A program made the translations under genes and the position numbers. The notes under the pieces are model-generated. The model made no database searches. It worked only from the letters and a program-made list of their open reading frames with translations, and had not been told where the DNA came from. From assembly GCA_021160245.1 (NCBI GenBank), contig JAGHCW010000218.1, positions 1 through 22,486 of the forward strand: a stretch of DNA of 22,486 bases, written 5' to 3'. How positions within the stretch are numbered: the first letter of the stretch is position 1; the number at the start of each line of letters is the position of its first letter. Positions 16,546 through 22,486 of the stretch are shown piece by piece. This stretch comes from a bacterium (GTDB taxonomy: Bacteria > B130-G9).

Positions 16546-17796
16546 ATGACAGGGATGACTTTCCCTGAAAAAGTCCTAGCCACAAAAGCTGGGCTTTCGC
16601 GCGTTGAACCGGGACAGATAGTCACGGTTTCGCCCGATTTCCTCATGTCGCACGACAACACCGCGGCAATCTCAAAGACGTTCACGGCGATGTCCGCAAA
16701 GCGGGTATTCGACCCAGGAAAACTGGTGATAATCCTTGACCACTGCGTCCCGGCAGCGAATGAGAAACACGCCCAGAATCACAAGACCATCCGCGAATTC
16801 GTCCGCAGTCAGGGCGTCTCTAATTTCTTTGACATCGAGCACGGCATCTGCCATCAGGTTCTCCCCGAAAACGGATTCGCCTTGCCCGGCGCTCTCATTC
16901 TCGGAAGCGACTCTCATACGACGACGCACGGCGCGTTCGGAGCGTTTGCCGCTGGCATAGGCCGCAGCGAGATGGCATCGATATGGGCAACGGGAACCGT
17001 CTGGCTGAAGGTTCCTCCAACCATTCGTATCGAGGTTTTTGGCCGTCTGACGCCGCCCATCTCCGCAAAGGACATCGCGCTTCACATCATCGGCCAGATC
17101 GGGGCCGACGGCGCAAACTACCGGGCGGTCGAGTTCTGCGGCGAGGCAGTCTCGGGGATGAGCGTTAGCGAGCGGATGGTTCTTTGCAACATGGCTGCCG
17201 AGATGGGCGCAAAGAACGGTTACGTTCCCCCAGACGAGACTACGCTTGCCGGGCTCGCCGGACGGGCGAGGCACGAGTTCGAGATGGTTATATCGGATGA
17301 GGACGCTGACTTTCAGCAACTGCTCACGTTCGACGCCTCGGCCATCAAGCCACAGATCGCGTGTCCCCACACGGTGGACAACGTCAGGCCGGTCTCTGAA
17401 GTTGCGGGGACAAAGATCGACCAGGCCCTGATCGGCACCTGCACAAATGGGCGCCTCGAGGACATCGCAATTGCCGCGTCAATCCTGATGGGCAAGAGGG
17501 TCGCGGTCGGGACAAGATTACTCGTTCTCCCGGCGTCAAGAGCTGTTTACAAAGAGGCTCTAAAGGCTGGCTATATAGCGGACCTAATTGACGCCGGCGC
17601 GGTGATATTGAACCCCGGCTGTGGGCCCTGTCTGGGGGCGCACGAGGGTATCCTAGCCCCGGGCGAGGTCTGTATCAGCACGGCCAATCGTAACTTCAAG
17701 GGCCGCATGGGGTGCAATCAGGCTGAGGTATATCTAGCCTCACCCGCAACGGTCGCAACAAGCGCCATCGCGGGGGTCATTACCCCACCCGATTGA
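16546..17796 (+). CDS. leuC: 3-isopropylmalate dehydratase-type large subunit
   Basis: 416-residue aconitase-superfamily hydro-lyase subunit, length and motifs of the LeuC2/HacA-like type that isomerises isopropylmalate or homocitrate-type substrates. 4Fe-4S cysteines: Cys299 in IGTCTNGR, Cys359 and Cys362 in NPGCGPCLGAHEG. Other family blocks are SHDNTAAI (35-42), ILGSDSHTTTHGAFGAFAAGIG (118-139), GRLEDIAIAASIL and EVYLASPATVATSAIAG. The start ATG is five bases after GGAG; a second ATG lies three codons in. The swivelling small subunit (leuD), required for activity and usually adjacent, is not in this window: the next gene is on the opposite strand. Substrate (leucine, lysine-type or other pathway) cannot be decided here. 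Confidence 0.9.
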   Translation: MTGMTFPEKVLATKAGLSRVEPGQIVTVSPDFLMSHDNTAAISKTFTAMSAKRVFDPGKLVIILDHCVPAANEKHAQNHKTIREFVRSQGVSNFFDIEHGICHQVLPENGFALPGALILGSDSHTTTHGAFGAFAAGIGRSEMASIWATGTVWLKVPPTIRIEVFGRLTPPISAKDIALHIIGQIGADGANYRAVEFCGEAVSGMSVSERMVLCNMAAEMGAKNGYVPPDETTLAGLAGRARHEFEMVISDEDADFQQLLTFDASAIKPQIACPHTVDNVRPVSEVAGTKIDQALIGTCTNGRLEDIAIAASILMGKRVAVGTRLLVLPASRAVYKEALKAGYIADLIDAGAVILNPGCGPCLGAHEGILAPGEVCISTANRNFKGRMGCNQAEVYLASPATVATSAIAGVITPPD

Positions 17797-17810
17797 CCCC
17801 ACACGGGGTC
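17795..17810. terminator. Hairpin between convergent genes (terminator-like)
   Basis: GACCCC-ACAC-GGGGTC is a perfect six-base-pair stem with a four-base loop, overlapping the leuC stop (17794-17796) and ending six bases before the convergent C25 peptidase gene's stop. It could act on both transcripts, but neither side has a T-tract, so intrinsic termination is uncertain. Confidence 0.4.
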
Positions 17811-17815
17811 AGCAG

Positions 17816-20167
17816 TTATTCCACGTAGATATAAGGAAACAGCGGCGACTCGTTGCCATCAACGTCGGTGGCCACAGCTTCAAGCAGGTACTTCCCCGGG
17901 CCAAGCCCGACCTCGCTGGCGTACCAATAGTCGTAGAAGTAGGCATACTTGTTTGAGGAATACTCATCGTTCTTGGTCAGGAACTCGCCCGTCGGGTAGC
18001 CGCCGAAGAACATCTCGACGCTCACAACATTGTCTTCCGAGAGCGGGTGATAGACCTGGAAAGCGATCTGAATGAGCTGCTCCGAGTGAAACTCCGTGCA
18101 GGCAATCCATGAGTTCGCGATGAATGGAGCCTGGTCGTCCTTGCTATCCGGTTTCGCGATGCGCCAGTTGGGGACAAGAGCATCGGGGGTAGAGCGGGCA
18201 CGGCCCGGAACAGGCGAAGTATCGCCGGCCGAGTCGTCCGGTATCTCAACAAATGGCCACTCATTCGAGCGGTTGCCGTCGCAATCTGTCGCCACGATCG
18301 AGACGAGGTAGCTGCCAGAGTCCAAGAAGTGCGGCGGAACATCGACTTCGCACGTATAGAAGGTATCGGCCGCATAGTAGTCGCCGTGGGTTCCATCGTC
18401 GTAAAGCAAAAGCCCTGTCGGGACGGAATCGAGTAGAAGCTCGACGTGCAGGCTTCCGGGGCGGTCCTCCTCGTCAAGGATGTATGCGTTCAAGCAAAAC
18501 GTGCCACCCTCTTCGTAAGAGATGCTCTCATTCGGGTCCTGGTAAACCCAGGCCACGACCGGCGCGTTCCTCGATGGGTTACCTGAGTCGCTGGTCGGCC
18601 TAGAGTAATCGCTCTCGTTGCCGCGGACGTCATAAGCCGTCACGGCGAAATTGAGCTCCTCTATTTCACCTATCTCCTCGTAAGTTATGCTGATGCTGGT
18701 CGCATCGCCAACGTCGATCGGCGAGTCGCCCTGCGGCAATCCCTCACCCTTGAACGGCGGGTAATAGCCCGTCGTGTCGTAGTAGAGCTTGTATCCGGCG
18801 AGGTCATCGGCCTCGGACGCCTCCCAGGTCAATATGATGCCATCGCCCTCATCGTTTTCTGTGCATCGAAGCCTCCAGGGCGGCGCGGGCGGACCCGTGT
18901 CGGGAGGATGAAGCGTCGGGTCACCAAGAAGCGTCAAACCATAAAACCAACTTACATCCTCCTCATCATAAGGGGCCACGTCGGCGAACCAAGCCTTGAA
19001 TGACTCCCCTATGCAATGGCCCTCGCTCATCTTCTGATACATGAGGTCCCCATACATGAGCGAGCCGGACTTCGTCGATCCGATCGAGCAAAGCCCCTTC
19101 GTGTTCTCGCCGAATATGTAATATGCCCCAAAATAGTCGGGCTCCACATAGCGGGCGTTTGAGCATGCAAACGGAACGAAAAACAGGGCGTTGACCTCGT
19201 GGACGGCCAGCTCCTCATTGTAAAAGACCGACGACGCATCATAATAGGAGAAATAATGCGCCTCGGGTCCCGAATGGACCATCACGTCAATCCACTCATA
19301 GCCCTCAGAGAGCTGCTTGGAATACTCCTCCGCATTCGTCCGCCTAACATCCGTTATCACCTTGATGTCATCGTAAAGGCGCCCTACAGCGTCCTCCCAC
19401 CAGGAAGCCGAATCCGCCCAGTCGTCATCGATGAATAGCAGCGCCCTATGAGGCGGGACATCCAGCTGCCCAGTCCGATACTCGTGATTGCGCAGAAGGT
19501 ACCTATTCACGTGCTCCGCCTCATCAAACAGCGTGAGCGGCGAGGCAGTCAGCCTACCCAGAAAGATGTCGGGCATAACGTCGCCTGAGCCGTCCGTATG
19601 CTCATCGAACATCCCGTCGGCGGTCGTGTCGATAAACTCACCGTCGAGGTCCTCATAGTAAAGGTCACACGGGAAATCCTCGTCATCTTCACCGGGTGTG
19701 TCACCATAGATGCAGAACCACGGGACTGGGAAATCCCCAATCAGTAAGCAGCCGGCAAGGCCCTCATCGCTCTCCCACGCCTCAACGAGCGAGGCGCGAA
19801 GGTCTTGGGGCGTCTCGAACGTTGCCTGAGCCAACACAACGCTGAAACCTTCCGCGTTGATGTCCACGGCCAGAACCTGGAGGTTCGCCTCGATCTGAGG
19901 ATAGAGTTTGCTGTTTACAAGGACGAGAATGCGTCCGCTGGACTCGCCCAGAAGCGGGCAGGGGTGAGGCAGAACTGAGAGAACCTCCGTCTCCCGCACA
20001 ATGCGGCTTGAAAGGTAATCCTCGAACGACACAGAATACTCGAAATCAACAGCCTGCCACCTTTTGGCAAGCTCCTTTTGCATCTCATGTAAGTCCGGGC
20101 CCTCGGCAAAAGCCAAACCGGAGCATGAGATCAACAAGATGATTAGTGCGACTGGAAAAGCTCTCAT
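17816..20167 (-). CDS. Secreted C25 (gingipain-like) cysteine peptidase, FN3/Ig repeats
   Basis: 783 residues with a signal peptide (MRAFPVALIILLISCSGLAFA, cleavage after AFA at 21). The peptidase region (about 75-420) resembles gingipains: ILVLVNSKLY, LLIGDFPVPW, DLYYEDLDG (168-176), PDIFLGRL (199-206), catalytic His298 in VMVHSGPEAH and Cys335 in PFACSNARY, ending GLTLLGDPTLHPP. An FN3 domain follows (429-527), then two related Ig-like repeats (about 535-642 and 680-783), each with VExxxxxxPTG and ending in VATDxDGNxS. The protein stops right after the second repeat, with no recognisable type IX secretion tail. The text around Cys335 differs from the usual C-x-T/S-G. SD-like AGGGG is nine bases ahead of ATG. 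It lies downstream of the propeller gene on the same strand. Confidence 0.85.
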   Translation of the reverse strand: MRAFPVALIILLISCSGLAFAEGPDLHEMQKELAKRWQAVDFEYSVSFEDYLSSRIVRETEVLSVLPHPCPLLGESSGRILVLVNSKLYPQIEANLQVLAVDINAEGFSVVLAQATFETPQDLRASLVEAWESDEGLAGCLLIGDFPVPWFCIYGDTPGEDDEDFPCDLYYEDLDGEFIDTTADGMFDEHTDGSGDVMPDIFLGRLTASPLTLFDEAEHVNRYLLRNHEYRTGQLDVPPHRALLFIDDDWADSASWWEDAVGRLYDDIKVITDVRRTNAEEYSKQLSEGYEWIDVMVHSGPEAHYFSYYDASSVFYNEELAVHEVNALFFVPFACSNARYVEPDYFGAYYIFGENTKGLCSIGSTKSGSLMYGDLMYQKMSEGHCIGESFKAWFADVAPYDEEDVSWFYGLTLLGDPTLHPPDTGPPAPPWRLRCTENDEGDGIILTWEASEADDLAGYKLYYDTTGYYPPFKGEGLPQGDSPIDVGDATSISITYEEIGEIEELNFAVTAYDVRGNESDYSRPTSDSGNPSRNAPVVAWVYQDPNESISYEEGGTFCLNAYILDEEDRPGSLHVELLLDSVPTGLLLYDDGTHGDYYAADTFYTCEVDVPPHFLDSGSYLVSIVATDCDGNRSNEWPFVEIPDDSAGDTSPVPGRARSTPDALVPNWRIAKPDSKDDQAPFIANSWIACTEFHSEQLIQIAFQVYHPLSEDNVVSVEMFFGGYPTGEFLTKNDEYSSNKYAYFYDYWYASEVGLGPGKYLLEAVATDVDGNESPLFPYIYVE

Positions 20168-20310
20168 GGCAAGATACCCCTTCTGCGTCCAATTGGGAAC
20201 GTGTTTTGCTCTTATTCCTGCAATCGATCTGTAATCTCCGTAATTCCAGACCTGCTAAGTGGGGTATCATAGTGCCATACTACGCATTCACAATTCAAGG
20301 CTCTCCGTGT

Positions 20311-20425
20311 CGAGTCCCCCCATTTCAGCTTTCATCCTTCATCCTTTCGCCTTCATATTTTCATTCAACCTGCCACTCGCACGAGGCGATGTTGGACGCG
20401 AAGTTCATCGTCCCCGCGTGGGTAA
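20311..20425 (-). repeat. Shared 3' module, copy 1 (end of propeller gene plus 3' heptamers)
   Basis: About 110 bases nearly identical to 21816-21925. On the minus strand it covers the last ~21 codons of the propeller gene, the TGA (20363-20361) and about 50 noncoding bases. The noncoding part contains heptanucleotide units AAGGCGA-AAGGATG-AAGGATG and ends near GGGGACTCG. Confidence 0.8.
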
Positions 20426-21773
20426 AGGCGGAGTAGAAGCGGTACGTGCCTCCGGGCATGCCGGTCAGGTCGAGTTCGAGCAGCGGGTAGTCCTCAAGCG
20501 TCAGGCCGATCGGGACATCGATGCCATTAGCGTATGGGGTCATGGATGGCGTCCAATCGGGGGCGTAGAGCAATGTCCCGTCCGACAACTCGACCGCGAT
20601 GTAGAAGTCGAGGCGCAGGTCCATCTGGAACCAGATGTCCGCCTCAAGCATAGCCTGGCTCAGCCCCTTGAGTTCAGTAGGCTCCGGCTCTTGGGTCGCC
20701 GCCAGCTCCATCATAACGGGTGGCCACGCGTCGGCCCCACCGCGCAGGACTGCCGGTCCGGCGCCTGTTGCGAACCACACGTCACCAGTCGCCTCGTCCA
20801 CCGCTATATCCTCTATACGGGTTGAGCCAAAGTCCAGCCAGCGCCATTGCTCATTTTCATAAAACAGCGCGCCCGCTCCTGTGGCGCCGTTCCACGATCC
20901 ATAGAAAGCAGAGAACCAAACTGCCTCACCGGCCAGAGCCACACGCCAGGCGCTGCCCGTCTTTCCAGGAATGTTGGGGTGCTGAACCGGGGTCCAATCG
21001 CTCCCGTTCTCGCTATAGAATATGTCCGGACCACCATCCAGCGTGCGAAAAACCGTCCGCCAGAACTTGCCTGCCGGAGATATCGCCATGTCCGTGTTGC
21101 CATCCGGGCCGGGCGGGTACGGGTATTCATCGGTCTGGCCCCACTCGACTAGCGGCGGGTTACTCTCTCCTGGCTGCCGCACGACGCCGACTCCATGCGT
21201 CGTCGAAAACCAGAGGTCCCTCTCAGGTCCCATAGCGAATCCATTGATCCAAGCCCATTCCTCAGGCAAACTGTCCCTCCATCGGAAACCCACTCCATTC
21301 TGCCACCCCTCAACGAGGCTTTGCCAGCCTAAATTGCCCTGCCCATAGAAGGATGCGACCCAGATGTCTTCCGCTGAGCTGAAGCCAAGTGCAAGAGCCC
21401 TGTCAAACGCTGCCCCCGACGGGTTATCCCGCATGGGTATGTACTCGAACTCGCCGTTCTCTAAATAGAACACACCATAGTTTGCGCCACCAAGCCAAAC
21501 CCGGCCCGACTGGTCAACGACGAGATCCGTGAGAATGTCCTCAACGCGATAGCCGACCCATTTCAACTCATCAAACCGGTAGACGTTGACGTCTTCACCG
21601 CCGTGCTGCCTAGCGAACCACTTAGCGCCCGTCAGAGGGTCCACTTCTACCTCGTGGACGTTGCCGATGTCCCACCACTCCAGCTGCGGGGATGCCGGCG
21701 GCCAGGCGCCGCAAGAACCTGTCAGAACCAACACAACAGCGATTCCTGCCAGCACTACTCTTGCTGAATCCAT
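20361..21773 (-). CDS. Exported beta-propeller protein with conserved C-terminal domain
   Basis: 470 residues with a signal peptide (MDSARVVLAGIAVVLVLTG-SCGA); SGSC-like cysteine 21 makes lipoprotein processing possible but the box is imperfect. From about 30 to 350 it has blades like those of two-component-regulator propellers: DLVVDQSGRVWLGGANYGVF, GPERDLWFSTTHGVGVV, AISPAGKFWRTVF, DIAVDEATGDVWFATGAG. The C-terminal domain (about 365-470) contains DFYIAVELSDGTLLYAP, LPGGTYR-like GMPGGTYRFYSAFTHAG and ends SNIASCEWQVE; it recurs in the neighbour at 21860. AGGAG lies seven bases before ATG. No histidine kinase or other effector domain follows, so it is not a sensor kinase itself. Function unknown; probably surface or periplasmic binding or adhesion. 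Confidence 0.85.
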   Translation of the reverse strand: MDSARVVLAGIAVVLVLTGSCGAWPPASPQLEWWDIGNVHEVEVDPLTGAKWFARQHGGEDVNVYRFDELKWVGYRVEDILTDLVVDQSGRVWLGGANYGVFYLENGEFEYIPMRDNPSGAAFDRALALGFSSAEDIWVASFYGQGNLGWQSLVEGWQNGVGFRWRDSLPEEWAWINGFAMGPERDLWFSTTHGVGVVRQPGESNPPLVEWGQTDEYPYPPGPDGNTDMAISPAGKFWRTVFRTLDGGPDIFYSENGSDWTPVQHPNIPGKTGSAWRVALAGEAVWFSAFYGSWNGATGAGALFYENEQWRWLDFGSTRIEDIAVDEATGDVWFATGAGPAVLRGGADAWPPVMMELAATQEPEPTELKGLSQAMLEADIWFQMDLRLDFYIAVELSDGTLLYAPDWTPSMTPYANGIDVPIGLTLEDYPLLELDLTGMPGGTYRFYSAFTHAGTMNFASNIASCEWQVE

Positions 21774-21815
21774 ATCCTATCTCCTCATTTTCCTTCTTTT
21801 TTAGGGACCCGAGGG

Positions 21816-21925
21816 CCGAGTCCCCACGATTCATCCTTCATCCTTCCGCCTTCATCCTTTCACTCAACCTGCCACTCGCACGAGGCGATGTTGGACGCGA
21901 AATTCATTGACCCCGCGTGGGTGAA
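21816..21925 (-). repeat. Shared 3' module, copy 2
   Basis: Counterpart of 20311-20425. On the minus strand it covers the last ~22 codons of the truncated propeller gene, its TGA (21862-21860) and about 45 noncoding bases with heptamers AAGGATG-AAGGCGG-AAGGATG-AAGGATG, then GGGGACTCGGCC. A stem GGGACTCG / CGGGTCCC lies just beyond (21803-21823) but is followed by A, not T, in the gene's direction. Confidence 0.8.
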
Positions 21926-22486
21926 CGCCGCGAACCAGCGATACGTTCCTGCAGGCAAGCTTGGGAGGGAGAGGCTGAACAGCTGGTAGTCATCGAGATG
22001 TGTATACGCGGGTATCTCGACGCCCTCCACAAATGGCGCCATCGTTGGCCCAAACGACGGATAGAAAAGCAGCTCGCCCGATACCATCTCAAGGGCGACG
22101 TAGAAGTCAACTGTCCTACTATCGTCGGCGTCCGATATGAGCTCAATCGATACTGTCATCGAATCGCCAGACAAATAATTGCTCTCATTCGTCGCAATAT
22201 ACAGCGAAATCGCCGGGGCCGACTCATCCCTGCAAAGGACCCACACACCTGAACCCCAACTACTAAGACCAGGATTCCCATGCGGAATCCATATATCCCC
22301 CTTTCTGTCCATGATTATGTTAGTAGCACCGTCCCACCCTTTGAATGGGCATACGTACGGTTTCCAATGGTACTGATCAAAGACAGAAATTACAACACGT
22401 GAATCACGGTCAAATCCGCCGCAGACTAACTGCCCACCTTCTGATATGAAAATCGGACCGATTGTGGAGGCAGGATACCCATCAGG
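21860..22486 (-). CDS. Propeller-type protein, N-terminus beyond window
   Basis: The frame is open to the right edge with no need for an internal ATG; 208 residues are visible and the start lies outside. The visible N-terminal part has propeller-blade sequence (GPIFISEGGQLVCGGF, NIIMDRKGDIWIPHGNPGL, SGVWVLCRD). The C-terminal domain (about the last 120 residues) runs SLYIATNESNYLSGDSMTV, DFYVALEMVSGELLFYP, YQLFSLSLPSLPAGTYRWF and AAFTHAGSMNFASNIASCEW-QVE. It is paralogous to the gene at 20361-21773 and 86 bp upstream of it on the same strand, so the pair probably arose by tandem duplication. Confidence 0.85.
   Translation of the reverse strand, partial: PDGYPASTIGPIFISEGGQLVCGGFDRDSRVVISVFDQYHWKPYVCPFKGWDGATNIIMDRKGDIWIPHGNPGLSSWGSGVWVLCRDESAPAISLYIATNESNYLSGDSMTVSIELISDADDSRTVDFYVALEMVSGELLFYPSFGPTMAPFVEGVEIPAYTHLDDYQLFSLSLPSLPAGTYRWFAAFTHAGSMNFASNIASCEWQVE

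Noticed and set aside
16672-17370. 232-codon minus-strand frame inside leuC
   Set aside because: Antisense shadow; the plus-strand frame has all aconitase-family motifs.
21803-21823. GGGACTCG / CGGGTCCC stem downstream of the truncated propeller gene
   Set aside because: In the gene's direction it is followed by an A-run, not a T-run, so an intrinsic terminator is not supported.

Overview
The window reads as a chromosomal segment of an uncultivated, Gram-negative-type bacterium. Evidence for this is a GyrB with the long Toprim insertion, a periplasmic HtrA protease with two PDZ domains, a lipoprotein signal, several secreted multidomain proteins and canonical sigma-70-like promoters. I cannot place the phylum from sequence alone. 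GTG starts are frequent. The mix of housekeeping genes, O-antigen-like sugar genes, gingipain-like and caspase-like proteins and propeller proteins fits poorly studied candidate phyla, but that is inference.

Layout, left to right. Positions 1-5146 are all on the minus strand. They hold a truncated lipoprotein gene (running off the left edge), a frameshifted caspase-like remnant, an M16 zinc protease and gyrB. The two spacers around the caspase remnant are both 119 bp and each is filled by a 96-bp palindromic repeat. The two copies are 83/96 identical and their stems differ by paired, compensatory changes. A decayed third copy lies upstream of gyrB. Positions 5147-5555 form the divergent gyrB / nucleotidyltransferase promoter region and include an AT-rich stretch.

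Positions 5556-14079 are on the plus strand: a nucleotidyltransferase of the NTP_transf_5 type, then the translation/transcription block rimP-nusA-infB behind a TTGACA-N17-TATTGT promoter. After infB, where rbfA usually follows, come a B12-binding-type radical SAM protein (12-bp gap) and a GT4 glycosyltransferase. A convergent rhamnosyltransferase-like gene (14034-14927, minus) overlaps the end of the GT4 gene. From 15108 the plus strand carries an HtrA/DegP protease and a leuC-type dehydratase large subunit with no small subunit beside it.

Positions 17816-22486 are minus-strand genes for large exported proteins: a C25 (gingipain-like) cysteine peptidase with FN3 and two tandem Ig-like repeats, and two paralogous beta-propeller proteins (one cut by the right edge). 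The two propeller proteins share a C-terminal domain and a nearly identical 3' end that continues past the stop codon into a heptanucleotide-repeat element.

Functional themes are information processing (gyrB, rimP, nusA, infB), envelope quality control (htrA, M16), surface glycan synthesis (nucleotidyltransferase, radical SAM, two glycosyltransferases) and secreted or surface proteins. No tRNA, rRNA, CRISPR array or transposase gene was found. The most unusual signals are the covarying palindromic repeats bracketing the caspase remnant, the rimP translation start with no canonical codon after a strong Shine-Dalgarno, and the duplicated 3' module of the propeller genes.
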